From: JAKEFM01 sp035695825
Lineage (GTDB): Bacteria; Planctomycetota; UBA1135; JAKEFM01
Length of the DNA: 64,000 nt
Reading direction: 5' to 3'
Assembly (NCBI GenBank): GCA_035695825.1
Contig: DASRRH010000034.1
Span: 62,001 to 126,000 of the forward strand
In this document: positions 17,490 through 26,303 of the stretch, one piece after another
Layout of the letters: each line of letters opens with the position of its first letter
How positions within the stretch are numbered: the stretch's first letter is position 1
The notes under the pieces: model-generated
Databases searched by the model: none
The model's input: the letters and a program-made list of their open reading frames with translations, nothing else
What the model was told of the DNA's origin: nothing
Translations under genes and position numbers: made by a program

Positions 17490-18836
17490 ATGCGATCCAA
17501 ACCCTCCCCCCCTTCCCCTTCCCTCCGCCCCCTCGCGCTCTTCGCCCTCCTCCTCGGCGCGGCCTGCGCGGGGGGTCCCCGGCGCAGCGAGGCCGCCGGA
17601 TTCCAACCGCTCTTCAACGGCCGCAACCTCGAGGAGTGGGTCGTCGTGAACGGCGCGCCCGACACCTGGACCGTCCGCGACGGGACGATCGTCTGCTCGG
17701 GGAAGCCCGCGGGGTGGCTCCGCACGGAGCGGATGTTCCAGAACTTCATCCTCGAGTTCGAGTGGCGCCACCTCACCGCCGGCGGCGACGCGGGCGTCTT
17801 CGTCTGGGCCGACGCGCTCCCCGTGCGCGGGGAGCCCTACCCGCGCGCGGTCGAGGTCCAGATGACGGACGGGAGCGAGACGGAGAACACGACCCGCCAC
17901 GGCGACGTCTTCTCGATCCATGGAGCACGCCTGACCCCCGCCCGCGCGCACCCGGCGGGCTGGCCGCGCTCCCTCCCTTGCGAGCGCCGCTGCAAGCCCT
18001 CCCCCGAGTGGAACCACTACCGCGTCACCTGCGTCGACGGATCGATTCGGCTCGACGTGAACGGCGTGGAGGTCTCGAGCGCGAGCGAGGTCGCGCCCTG
18101 CGAGGGGTACCTCGGCCTCGAGGCCGCCGGGTCCGAGGTCCACTTCCGGGACCTCCGCGTCCGAGAGCTCCCCTCCAAGGCCCCGCCCGGTTCCGACCGG
18201 GTCGCCGAGGCGGACTGCGGCTTCCGGAGCCTCTTCGACGGCCTCGGCCTCACGGGGTGGAAGGAGAACCCCGGGCGCGCGCGACACTGGACCGCGAGGG
18301 ACGGCGTGCTCGACTACGACGGGAAGGGGGACCACCTCTGGTCCCTCGAAGAGTTCGGCGATTTCGAGATGATCGCCGACTGGCGCTGGTCGGGCCCCGT
18401 CGCAAGGAGGGCGCTGCCGGTCGTCCTGCCGAACGGCGAGTACGACCTCGACGAGGAGGGGAACCGCCGCACGGTCGAGGTCGACGAGGCGGGGGACAGC
18501 GGGATCTACTTGCGGGGGAGCGAGAAGGCGCAGGTGAACATCGGGTGCTCCCCGGTCGGATCGGGGGAGGTCTACGGGTACCGCACCGACCTCAGCGCGC
18601 CTCCCGAGATCCGGGCGGGAGTGACGCCGAGGGTGCGCGCCGACGCCCCGGTGGGGGAATGGAACCGGCTCCACCTCACGATGCGCGGCGACCGGCTCAC
18701 GGTCGTCCTCAACGGGAAGACGTTGATCGAGGACGCCTGGCTCCCGGGCGTCCCCTCGAAGGGGCGGATCGCGCTCCAGCACCACGGTTCTCCGATCCAG
18801 TTCGCGAACCTCTTCGTCCGCGAGCTGCGCCGCTGA
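17490..18836 (+). CDS. Tandem DUF1080 lipoprotein, paralogue of the preceding gene
   Basis: The start is the ATG at 17490, which opens a lipoprotein signal ending LLLGAAC; an upstream ATG at 17442 would put extra residues before it. The 448-residue product is co-linear with its neighbour: domain one begins GFQPLFNGRNLEEWVVVNG and domain two GFRSLFDGLGLTGWKENPG. Catalytic residues of the family are not established well enough for me to judge activity. The stop overlaps the next start (TGATG at 18834-18838), so the YceI-type gene is coupled to it. Keeping two near-identical copies suggests different substrates or dosage. Confidence 0.9.
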   Translation: MRSKPSPPSPSLRPLALFALLLGAACAGGPRRSEAAGFQPLFNGRNLEEWVVVNGAPDTWTVRDGTIVCSGKPAGWLRTERMFQNFILEFEWRHLTAGGDAGVFVWADALPVRGEPYPRAVEVQMTDGSETENTTRHGDVFSIHGARLTPARAHPAGWPRSLPCERRCKPSPEWNHYRVTCVDGSIRLDVNGVEVSSASEVAPCEGYLGLEAAGSEVHFRDLRVRELPSKAPPGSDRVAEADCGFRSLFDGLGLTGWKENPGRARHWTARDGVLDYDGKGDHLWSLEEFGDFEMIADWRWSGPVARRALPVVLPNGEYDLDEEGNRRTVEVDEAGDSGIYLRGSEKAQVNIGCSPVGSGEVYGYRTDLSAPPEIRAGVTPRVRADAPVGEWNRLHLTMRGDRLTVVLNGKTLIEDAWLPGVPSKGRIALQHHGSPIQFANLFVRELRR

Positions 18837-20041
18837 TGGGGCCGGGCGCGCTCCTCCTCGCGGCGGGGCTCGCCGCAGGCGAGGCGACCTACTGGTTCGG
18901 GACGAGCGAGGCGCGGACGCACGTCTCCTTCGAGGCGAAGACGGACGTCGCGGCGATCCTCGGGACGACGCACCGGATCGAGGGGAGCGCGACGATCGAC
19001 GGGGAAGCCGGAACGGGGAAGTGCCGCCTCCGCGTCCCGGTGGGGTCGCTGAAGACGGGGGTCGAGGGGCGCGACCGGGTGATGCTCTCCGAGCCCTGGC
19101 TCGACGGGGCGCGCTTCCCGGCGATCGAGTTCGAGGGGGAGAGAGGGGCCCGCGCGAAGGGCTCCACGACCTGGAACGTCGAGGGTCGTCTCACGCTCCG
19201 CGGGGTGAGCCGCGACCTCGCCGTCGCGGCCGACGTGCGCGAGATCCCCGAGGAGCTGGCGAAGAAGGCGAACCTCGGCGCCGGCCGCTGGGTCCGGGCG
19301 AGGGCCGAGTTCAGGGTCCCGCTCTCCGACTTCGGCATCCGGATCCCGGAGCGTTCGATCGCGACGGTCGAGGACGTCTGGACGGTCCGCGTCGACCTCT
19401 TCGGCACGACGGAGCGACCCTCGGCGGAGACCGCGTCGGCGCCGGCCGAGCCGGGGGTGGAGGCCGGGCCTGTCGAGGCGAAGGCGATCGCGCTCGAGGG
19501 CTCGGCCGGGACGCGCTATCGCTTCGGGGTGAAGCCCCAGTTCACGAGCCTCGAGGCGGGCTGTGAGACCGAGTCCGGGACGTTCGCCCTCTCGACGAGC
19601 GCGCTCTCCGGCGCCGGCGTCTTCGACCTCGGGAAGGGGAACGGAAGGCTTGTCCTCTCTGTCCCGACGACCTCGCTCCGGACCGGGATCGCCGAGCGCG
19701 ACGAAGAGCTCCGTCGGGCCGGGTGGTTCGACGCCCCCGCGCATCCCGCGATCGGCTTCGAGTCGACGAAGGTCGGGCGAAAGGAGGGGACGACCTGGAC
19801 GGTCGAGGGGACGCTCACGATCCGGGGGGAGAGCCGCCCGATCTCCGCGGCGTTCGACGTGAGGGAGATTCCGGCCGATCGGATGAAGGCGGCGGCCTGG
19901 GGGAACAAGGGGGGGCTCGGCCTGCGCGGGGAGTTCCCGTTGCGGCTCTCGGATTTCGGGATCCCGGTCCCGCCCGCGCTCGCCTCGAGGATCCGCGACG
20001 AGATGCGCGTCCGCGTCGACCTCGTCGCTCTCAAGGAATGA
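18836..20041 (+). CDS. Double YceI-domain periplasmic protein
   Basis: The start is the ATG at 18836 inside the TGATG overlap with the DUF1080 gene. The 401-residue protein begins with a short signal-like stretch and then has two YceI lipocalin-like domains. The first has VSFEAKTDVAAILGTTHRIEGS and WNVEGRLTLRGVSRDLAV, the second WTVEGTLTIRGESRPISA and LSDFGIPVP. YceI domains bind isoprenoids or other amphiphiles in the periplasm; a fused pair is less common than single-domain proteins. It is followed by a small membrane protein with an ATGA overlap. The DUF1080-YceI association suggests an extracytoplasmic glycolipid or polyprenyl theme, which is inference. Confidence 0.88.
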   Translation: MGPGALLLAAGLAAGEATYWFGTSEARTHVSFEAKTDVAAILGTTHRIEGSATIDGEAGTGKCRLRVPVGSLKTGVEGRDRVMLSEPWLDGARFPAIEFEGERGARAKGSTTWNVEGRLTLRGVSRDLAVAADVREIPEELAKKANLGAGRWVRARAEFRVPLSDFGIRIPERSIATVEDVWTVRVDLFGTTERPSAETASAPAEPGVEAGPVEAKAIALEGSAGTRYRFGVKPQFTSLEAGCETESGTFALSTSALSGAGVFDLGKGNGRLVLSVPTTSLRTGIAERDEELRRAGWFDAPAHPAIGFESTKVGRKEGTTWTVEGTLTIRGESRPISAAFDVREIPADRMKAAAWGNKGGLGLRGEFPLRLSDFGIPVPPALASRIRDEMRVRVDLVALKE

Positions 20042-20472
20042 GGCTCGCCCGCGCGGGGGGGGCGCTCGCCTTCGCGGTCGCTCTCCTCGCGTTCCCTGCC
20101 GCGTGGCTCCTCGACCGCGCCGCGACCGAGGCGGTGCCGATCGACCCGTTCCCGCCCGAAAAGGTCCTCGTCAACCGGGAGCTCGACGCCCCTTCGAGGG
20201 ACGATCCCGCTTTCGCGCAGAAGGTCGCCGCGCTCTACGGGAACCCCCTCGGCGAGCCGATGCGCGTCCTCTTCGTTCCGCGGGAGAGGTTCCTGCGGCC
20301 CGTGGAGGACCCCTCCCTCACGCTCCTTCCGCTCGACAAGGCGAAAGGGGAGGAGCCGCTTCAGATCCGGACGGTCCGCTTTCTAGCGAGGTGGACGGCG
20401 CTCGGCGCGGGCGCGGTCGGCGTGGGGCTCCTCCTCCTCGATCGGCGACTCCCCCCGCGAGCCGCGGCGTGA
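20038..20472 (+). CDS. Small membrane protein of unknown function
   Basis: The ATG at 20038 overlaps the stop of the YceI gene as ATGA. The 144-residue product has a hydrophobic N-terminal helix (residues 8-25), a soluble middle, and a second membrane helix near residues 118-136 followed by a basic tail. I recognise no family. Coupling to the YceI gene implies a common process. It converges on the FGE-like gene ending at 20475, only two bases away. Confidence 0.7.
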   Translation: MRLARAGGALAFAVALLAFPAAWLLDRAATEAVPIDPFPPEKVLVNRELDAPSRDDPAFAQKVAALYGNPLGEPMRVLFVPRERFLRPVEDPSLTLLPLDKAKGEEPLQIRTVRFLARWTALGAGAVGVGLLLLDRRLPPRAAA

Positions 20473-20474
20473 GG

Positions 20475-21179
20475 CTACGGCGCCGACCGCGCGACCCGGA
20501 ACCCGACGAACGGCCCGTCCGTCACCCACCACTTGCTCCGCGGGCGGTTCGGGTCGCGCTCGCTCCACGATTCGAGGAAGGGCTGGCGGACCCCGCAGGA
20601 GGCGGCGTCCTTGTACGATCCCCCGCGTAGGACGGGGCGTGGGTCTCCGGGGGCGAAGTCGCCCGCGCAGTACTCCCACACGTTGCCGAGCATGTCCTGG
20701 AGCCCGAAGGCGTTCGGCGCCTTCGTCCCGACCTCGTGAGTCGTCCCGCCGCCGTTGCCGGGGTGCCAGGCCTCCTCGTCGAGCGGGCCCGCGGGACGGC
20801 AGGCAAACGACCACTCTTCTTCCGTCGGGAGCCGGTAGGCCTTGCCGGTCTTCTTCGAGAGCCAGGCGCAGTAGGCTTCCGCCGCGTGACGGCGCATCGA
20901 CATCGCGGGGTGCTTGCCCCGCCCCCAGCCGCGGTCGGGGGGCTCGTACGGAGGGGAGGGGCGCGTCACGCCGTCGACCGCCCCCTCCTCGTCCAATAGG
21001 CAGAAGGCCTCGTACTCGTCCCACGTGATCTCGGTCTTCCCGAGGTAGAAGGGCTTCTTCGCCGGCACGGGGACCATCTCGAAACGCACCGTCGTTGAAG
21101 GGATCTGCTCGACGTAGGCCTTCCCCGGGGACGCGCACCCCGCGGCGAGGCAGGGGAGCCAGAGCGCGAGCCCTCTCAT
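20475..21179 (-). CDS. Formylglycine-generating-enzyme-like (FGE/SUMF1 fold) lipoprotein
   Basis: This 234-residue lipoprotein (lipobox LAAGC) carries core motifs of the FGE-sulfatase fold: KTEITWDEYEAFC near residue 47, YRLPTEEEWSFACR near 118, GLQDMLGNVWEYCAG near 162, RGGSY near 185 and GFRVAR at the end. It is short and lacks the N-terminal MG strand region of true sulfatase-maturing enzymes, so it is more likely one of the many non-catalytic or uncharacterised relatives. Its first 85 bases are antisense to the apparent start of the ApbE gene. Confidence 0.85.
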   Translation of the reverse strand: MRGLALWLPCLAAGCASPGKAYVEQIPSTTVRFEMVPVPAKKPFYLGKTEITWDEYEAFCLLDEEGAVDGVTRPSPPYEPPDRGWGRGKHPAMSMRRHAAEAYCAWLSKKTGKAYRLPTEEEWSFACRPAGPLDEEAWHPGNGGGTTHEVGTKAPNAFGLQDMLGNVWEYCAGDFAPGDPRPVLRGGSYKDAASCGVRQPFLESWSERDPNRPRSKWWVTDGPFVGFRVARSAP

Positions 21180-22312
21180 GCGTCCTCCTGATCGGGGGGT
21201 GCACTCTAGCGGGACGAGGGGGGGGCCAGCGGTTCGTCTTCGCGCAGGGACACATGGGGAGCCCCTGCCGGATCGCGCTCTACGCCCCCGACGAGGCCGC
21301 GGCGAAGGGAGGGGCCGATGCGGCCTTCGCCGAGATCGCGGCCCTCGACGCCTCGATGAGCGACTGGAAGCCCGACAGCGAGCTCTCTCGGCTCAACGGG
21401 CGCGGCGAGCTCGAGGTCTCGGCCCCTCTCTTCGAAGTCCTCGAGAGCGCGCTCCGGTTCGCCGAATTGTCCGGAGGCGCGTTCGACCCGACGGTCGGGC
21501 CGGCGGTCGCCGTCTGGCGCGAGAAGCGGATTCCCTCCGAACCCGAACGCGCCGCGATCCTCGAACGGATCGGCTGGCGAAACCTCGAACTCGCCCCCTC
21601 CCGCCGGTTCGTCCGCCTCGCGAGGCCCGGGATGAAGGTCGACCTCGGCGGCATCGCGAAGGGGTACGCCGCCGACCGCGCGCTCGCGGCCCTGCGTGGA
21701 CGGGGGATCGCGAGCGCCTTCGTCGCCGTCGCCGGGGACATCGCCCTCGGCGACCCTCCTCCTGGAGAGGAGGGATGGCGGATCGGGATCGCGGGAGCGG
21801 GGAAGGGGACTCTCCTTCTTCGGAACCGGGGCGTCTCCACGTCGGGCGACCTCGAGCGGTTCCTCGAGATCGGGGGGGAACGGTATTCGCACATCGTCGA
21901 CCCGCGGACCGGCGTCGGGCTGCGAGGCCGCGCGGCGGCGACGGTGGTCGCCGCCGACGCGACGACGTCCGATGCCCTCGCGACGGCGCTGTGCGTGCTC
22001 GGGGTCCGCGAGGGGATCGCGCTCGCCGCCTTGCTCCCCGGCGTCGAGGCACGTGTGCGTTCCGACGCGGGGGAGGGGGAAACGCCGGGGTTCGCCTCGC
22101 TCCTCGAGGCAACTTCCCCCGCCCCCGGAAGTAGCGTCGTCGCGGGAGCGGGCGTAGATTGCGCTTGCCCGTTCCTTCAGGGTTCGAGAAAGGGTCGAAC
22201 ATGCGACGGCGGACGCTCCTCCTCTGCGCCGGGATCCTCGCGCCCGCGATCGGGGCCCAGCAGAGCGCCGCGATCTTCGACGCGCCGATCGTCGTGGCCG
22301 GGGAGTACCTGA
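21095..22312 (+). CDS. apbE: FAD:protein FMN transferase (ApbE family) lipoprotein
   Basis: ApbE transfers FMN from FAD to threonine in target flavoproteins in the periplasm. Family motifs are clear: GHMGSPCRIALYAPDEA, DASMSDWKPDSELSRL, GGAFDPTVGP, VDLGGIAKGYAADRA, HIVDPRTG and ATTSDALATAL. Conserved sequence begins before the ATG at 21254, so the start must be upstream. The only ATG is at 21095, giving an arginine-rich n-region and a fair lipobox LIGGC. That start overlaps the FGE-like gene head to head by 85 bases. At the 3' end the frame runs 112 bases into the next gene, with an arginine/serine-rich tail unlike ApbE, so the true end may be disturbed by a frameshift near 22125. Confidence 0.85.
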   Translation: MKGSARRRPSPGTRTPRRGRGARARALSCVLLIGGCTLAGRGGGQRFVFAQGHMGSPCRIALYAPDEAAAKGGADAAFAEIAALDASMSDWKPDSELSRLNGRGELEVSAPLFEVLESALRFAELSGGAFDPTVGPAVAVWREKRIPSEPERAAILERIGWRNLELAPSRRFVRLARPGMKVDLGGIAKGYAADRALAALRGRGIASAFVAVAGDIALGDPPPGEEGWRIGIAGAGKGTLLLRNRGVSTSGDLERFLEIGGERYSHIVDPRTGVGLRGRAAATVVAADATTSDALATALCVLGVREGIALAALLPGVEARVRSDAGEGETPGFASLLEATSPAPGSSVVAGAGVDCACPFLQGSRKGRTCDGGRSSSAPGSSRPRSGPSRAPRSSTRRSSWPGST

Positions 22313-24801
22313 GGATCACGAATCTCCTCGACCTCGACGGCGACTCCTTCCCGGACGCGATCGGATCCTGGGACAGCACGAATCCCTCGGGACAGGTCGC
22401 CGTCACGGCCTTGCACAACGACGGGACGGGGAAGCTCGACGTCGCCTGGAGCTTCAACCTCCCCATCCCCTCCTCCGCGCTCGCCTCATCGACGCGCATC
22501 GGCACCGGGGACTTCGACCTCGACGGGGACGACGACTTCGTCGTCTCGATCGGTCCGGACCTCCGCTACTACCTCTCGAACGGGACCTCCCCCCCGGTGC
22601 TCTGGGCGACCCTCACCGAGCCGGGCTCGGTCGAAGCGCTCGTGACCGCCGACTTCGACGGGGATGGACGGACGGACGTCGCCCTCCAGGACGGCCTGTC
22701 CCTCCGGGTCCGCCTGACGCAGGGGGGCGGTCCCGGGCCCGCCTCCTCGGCGACCCTCCCCCCCGGGACGGGCCATGCCCTCTTCGTCGCCCAGGTCGAG
22801 GCGGACGGCCTCCCCGACGTCGGGGTCGCCGGGTTCAGCACGGGGACCCAGCTGCGGCTCTACCCGGTGTCGGGGGCGGGGGCGATCGGGGCGCCCCTCG
22901 CCTTCACCCTCGCAGGGGTGACGGAGCCGATGCCGACGGCGGGGGACATCGACGGAGACGGGGACTCCGACGTCGTCGTCTTCGAGCCGACCGAGTACCG
23001 GGTCGTCAGGCGGACGGGCCCCGCGACCTTCGCCCTGGAGAGCCCGGTTCTGGGGGGACCGGCGACGGACCTCGCCGACGTGGACGGAGACGGGGATCTC
23101 GACGGGGTGTGCTGCGGCGGCGGCGGGGGGGGGATCTCGACGAACGCGCTCGCCTCGCACTTCGAGATCGCGATCAACACGGGAGGGGTCTTCGCTCCCT
23201 CCTTCGCGATCCAGGGGCTCGGGGCGTCCCACATCGCCGGGGCCGTCGACCTCGACGCGGATGGCGACACGGACCTCGTCGGCGGCCGGTGCGTCTACTA
23301 CGCGAGCGGACCGATCGCGGGGGCCAGCCTGGGCGGCAGCGTCTTCCTCGAGGACCAGATGGTCGGCGACGCCGACGGCGACGGGGACCCCGACCTCCAA
23401 TTCGGCCTCGGCGTCGAGTTCCGCAATGCCGCGGACGGCACATTCGGTTACGCGCCGCCGGTCGCTCCGGCGCCCCCGGCGGGGACCGCATTCGTCGGTC
23501 CGGGATGGACCGGGGACTTCGACGGGGACGGGGACGGCGACGTCGTCGTCGAGCACCGGCTCCTCCCGAACGCCTTCCTCGGGATGAGGCTCCTCCGGAA
23601 CAACGGCGGAGGGGGCCTGGTCGACGGCGGGCCGGCCGCTCCGGCCGGCGTGGACATGAGGGCGATCCCCGTCGCGCCGGGCGCGGTCGCCACGCTGGGG
23701 CCGTCCGGCGCTTTCGCCGCGGACGCCGATGGGGATGGGGACCTCGACCTCGTCGTGCGCGCCCTCGTCTCGACGCCGGGCACGAAGATCTGGTGGAACG
23801 ACGGGACGGGTTTCTTCACGCCGGGCCCGGAGTTCCTCTACGCCTACGCGAAGAACCTCGTGAACCTCGACGGGAATCCCGCCCCCGACCTCGTCTCGGT
23901 CGTGACCGGCAGCGCGCTCCTCCCCGGGCTCTGGGTCGTCAACCGCGGGCTCGGCGGAGGCTCCTTCGGTCCGCCGGACTACGCCATCCCCTTCGCGACC
24001 GTCTACGTGGGCGATCGGCTCGAGCTCGTGGACCTCGACGGCGATGGCGACCTCGACGTGGCCGGGGTGAACGGGTCCTTCCTCCACCTCATGGCGAACG
24101 ATGGGAACGGGTTCTTCACCCTCGCCGGATCCCTCTCCCCGTCGCTCCTCACCAACGAGTCGACCAGCCGGCGCGTCCACGTGGCGGACCTCGACGCCGA
24201 CGGCGTCCTCGACTTCCTCGTCGCCCCGGCGCGGTACACCGCGCTCGCCGGGTGTCAGATCCACCGGGGGACCGGGGTTCCCTTCGCCTTCGGGCCGGCC
24301 GTGCAGCAGATGTTCGCCCCCCGGGTCCTCTCCGACGCGGACGGGGACGGGGACCTCGACGGGATCGGGGAGAAGGTCTCGAGGAACCGGACCTTCTCGG
24401 GCCCTTCGGCCGGGATCCGCGCGCAGTACGGCGCGGGGCTCGCCGGGACGGGCGGGATGGTCCCGACGCTCGGCGGGGTCGGCCCCTTCCGTTCGGCCTT
24501 CCCTTGCGAGACGAGGATCACGGGAGGGATCGGGGGCGGCCTCGGCGTCTTCGCGATCGGGGACCAGCCTGCCAGCGTCCCGATCGTCGGCGGAACCCTC
24601 CTCACGACCGTCCTCTTCCTTTTCGGCTTCCCGCTCGGCGGGACCCCGGGCGTCGCGGGGGAGGGGAGCGCGACGATCCCGTGGACGGCGGGCCCCGGGC
24701 TCGGCGGGCTCACGATCTACCAACAGGTCGGGATCCTCGATCCGGGGGCGCCGCAGGGCGTTTCCCTGACCAACGGTCTGCGCTACACGATCGGCCCGTA
24801 G
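22201..24801 (+). CDS. Large exported FG-GAP/VCBS repeat protein
   Basis: The ATG at 22201 opens a signal peptide ending near residue 20 (APAIGAQ). The 866-residue protein contains about a dozen FG-GAP/VCBS calcium-binding loops of the form DxDGDGDxD, for example DLDGDSFPD, DFDLDGDDDF, DIDGDGDSDV, DVDGDGDLDG and DADGDGDPDL. These form integrin-like beta-propellers. The last 100 residues are an apolar domain ending in YQQVGILDPGAPQG and LTNGLRYTIGP, a C-terminus I associate with secreted planctomycete proteins; it may act in sorting. Its first 112 bases overlap the tail of the ApbE frame. No enzyme motif is seen. Confidence 0.87.
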   Translation: MRRRTLLLCAGILAPAIGAQQSAAIFDAPIVVAGEYLRITNLLDLDGDSFPDAIGSWDSTNPSGQVAVTALHNDGTGKLDVAWSFNLPIPSSALASSTRIGTGDFDLDGDDDFVVSIGPDLRYYLSNGTSPPVLWATLTEPGSVEALVTADFDGDGRTDVALQDGLSLRVRLTQGGGPGPASSATLPPGTGHALFVAQVEADGLPDVGVAGFSTGTQLRLYPVSGAGAIGAPLAFTLAGVTEPMPTAGDIDGDGDSDVVVFEPTEYRVVRRTGPATFALESPVLGGPATDLADVDGDGDLDGVCCGGGGGGISTNALASHFEIAINTGGVFAPSFAIQGLGASHIAGAVDLDADGDTDLVGGRCVYYASGPIAGASLGGSVFLEDQMVGDADGDGDPDLQFGLGVEFRNAADGTFGYAPPVAPAPPAGTAFVGPGWTGDFDGDGDGDVVVEHRLLPNAFLGMRLLRNNGGGGLVDGGPAAPAGVDMRAIPVAPGAVATLGPSGAFAADADGDGDLDLVVRALVSTPGTKIWWNDGTGFFTPGPEFLYAYAKNLVNLDGNPAPDLVSVVTGSALLPGLWVVNRGLGGGSFGPPDYAIPFATVYVGDRLELVDLDGDGDLDVAGVNGSFLHLMANDGNGFFTLAGSLSPSLLTNESTSRRVHVADLDADGVLDFLVAPARYTALAGCQIHRGTGVPFAFGPAVQQMFAPRVLSDADGDGDLDGIGEKVSRNRTFSGPSAGIRAQYGAGLAGTGGMVPTLGGVGPFRSAFPCETRITGGIGGGLGVFAIGDQPASVPIVGGTLLTTVLFLFGFPLGGTPGVAGEGSATIPWTAGPGLGGLTIYQQVGILDPGAPQGVSLTNGLRYTIGP

Positions 24802-24872
24802 CGCGCACGCAGGGCTTTCCGAGGGAGACGGGGGGCGCTACCTTCCCGCGCCTTTCCGGGCGGACCTCCCGC

Positions 24873-26111
24873 ATGCACCCGCACCGCGCGTGGGCCGAGA
24901 TCGACCTCGACGCCTTCGCGGGGAACCTCCGCGAGATCCGGCGGCGGATCGGCCGGCGGGGGGTGATCCTCGTCGTCAAAGCCGACGCCTACGGCCATGG
25001 CGCGATCCCCCTCGTCCACCACGCGATCCGCTGCGGCGTCGAGGCCTTCGGCGTCGGCGACTCGCACGAGGCGCTCGAGCTGCGGGAATCGGGAGTGCGC
25101 GCGCCGATCCTGATCCTCGGGACGATCGTCGAGGGGGAGGAGCGCGCCGTCGTCGAGCACGGGATCGAGGTCGCGATCCACGCGGCGGACCGGATCCGCT
25201 CGCTCCGGAAGACCGCGGCGGCCGCGGGGCGGAGCGTCGGCGTCCACCTGAACCTCGACACCGGGATGGGGCGCCTCGGCGTCTTCCCCGAGCGCGCCCC
25301 GGTCCTCCTCGAAGAGATCCGGCGGTCGAAGGGGCTTCGGCTCGCGGGCATCATGAGCCACCTCTCGTCCCCGCAGGGCTGGCGCGACCCCTTCACCGCG
25401 GAGCAGGTCGAGCGGTTCGAGCGCTTCCTCGAGCTCGCCGCGCTCCGCGGCGGCCGCGGCCCCCGGGTTCACCTCGCGAACAGCGCGGGGGTCTTCACGG
25501 GGCTCCCCGACCTCCACGACGCCGTGCGCCCCGGGATCGCGGCCTACGGGGTCCTGCCGCGGCGGCTCGCGGCCGGGACGGCGCTGCGTCCTGTCCTCTC
25601 GTTGCGCACCCAGGTCGTCTTCCTGAAGGACGTGCCGGCGGGCACGTCCGTCGGCTACGACCGGCTCTTCGTGACGTCGAAGGCGACCCGGATCGCGACG
25701 GTCCCTCTCGGATACCACGACGGGCTCCCCTGGAGGCTCGGCGGGCGCGGGGAGGTCCTCGTCCGGGGGGTCCGCGTTCCGATCGTCGGGGCGGTCTCGA
25801 TGGACTACGCGACCCTCGACGTCGGGAAGGTTCACGGGGTCCGGGTCGGCGACACGGTCACCGTGATCGGGCGGGACGGGGCCGAGGAGATCGCGGCCGA
25901 GGAGATCGCCGAACGACTCGGGACGATCCCGTGCGAGATCGTCTGCGGGATCGGGAAGCGCGTCCGCCGCGTCCTGGTCGGCGGGGAGGGAAACTGGACC
26001 CGTTCCGTGTGGATGAGGGCGGCCGGGCCCCGGCGTCCGCGGAACTTGCAATCGGATCGCTCGTTCGCCCCCCCCTACCCCCCCATGCCAAGAGTCCGTA
26101 CCGGCTTGTGA
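24873..26111 (+). CDS. alr: Alanine racemase
   Basis: This PLP enzyme converts L- to D-alanine for peptidoglycan. The start is the ATG at 24873 (MHPHRAWAEIDLDAF). Lys36 in VVKADAYGHG is the PLP lysine; Tyr262 in GTSVGYDRLF is the catalytic tyrosine of the C-terminal domain; HLNLDTGMGRLG and AVSMDYATLDV are other family signatures. The core ends near residue 370, the usual length. A tail of about 40 proline- and arginine-rich residues follows that I cannot match to the family and that may be a read-on extension. It follows the FG-GAP gene on the same strand and precedes hsp20. Confidence 0.93.
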   Translation: MHPHRAWAEIDLDAFAGNLREIRRRIGRRGVILVVKADAYGHGAIPLVHHAIRCGVEAFGVGDSHEALELRESGVRAPILILGTIVEGEERAVVEHGIEVAIHAADRIRSLRKTAAAAGRSVGVHLNLDTGMGRLGVFPERAPVLLEEIRRSKGLRLAGIMSHLSSPQGWRDPFTAEQVERFERFLELAALRGGRGPRVHLANSAGVFTGLPDLHDAVRPGIAAYGVLPRRLAAGTALRPVLSLRTQVVFLKDVPAGTSVGYDRLFVTSKATRIATVPLGYHDGLPWRLGGRGEVLVRGVRVPIVGAVSMDYATLDVGKVHGVRVGDTVTVIGRDGAEEIAAEEIAERLGTIPCEIVCGIGKRVRRVLVGGEGNWTRSVWMRAAGPRRPRNLQSDRSFAPPYPPMPRVRTGL

Positions 26112-26131
26112 CGGGAATCGACACGGAACCG

Positions 26132-26158
26132 TGGCAGTCTCCTTGGCAGTTTCCTTGC
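26132..26158 (+). promoter_or_regulatory. Candidate sigma-54-type promoter made of a tandem 12-mer
   Basis: Upstream of hsp20 the 12-mer TGGCAGTCTCCT is followed at once by TGGCAGTTTCCT and then TGC. The second copy reads TGGCAG-N5-TTGC, matching the sigma-54 core (TGGCAC-N5-TTGCA) with correct spacing and the invariant GG and GC (26145-26146 and 26157-26158). The start codon is 145 bases downstream. I see no enhancer-binding site, and no sigma-54 activator gene is in the window, so this remains a candidate. Confidence 0.4.
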
Positions 26159-26303
26159 GCGCCACGGACGAGGATCGCAGAATCCCCCCGCGATGTTCGA
26201 GCGGCGGCGAGGCGCGCGTGGGTTTCGCCGTTCCTAGGTGCGACGGGCGCGCGGGCGGGCACGCCGGCCGCGTCGATCGATCCCCGCCGGAAAGGCTTGC
26301 GCC

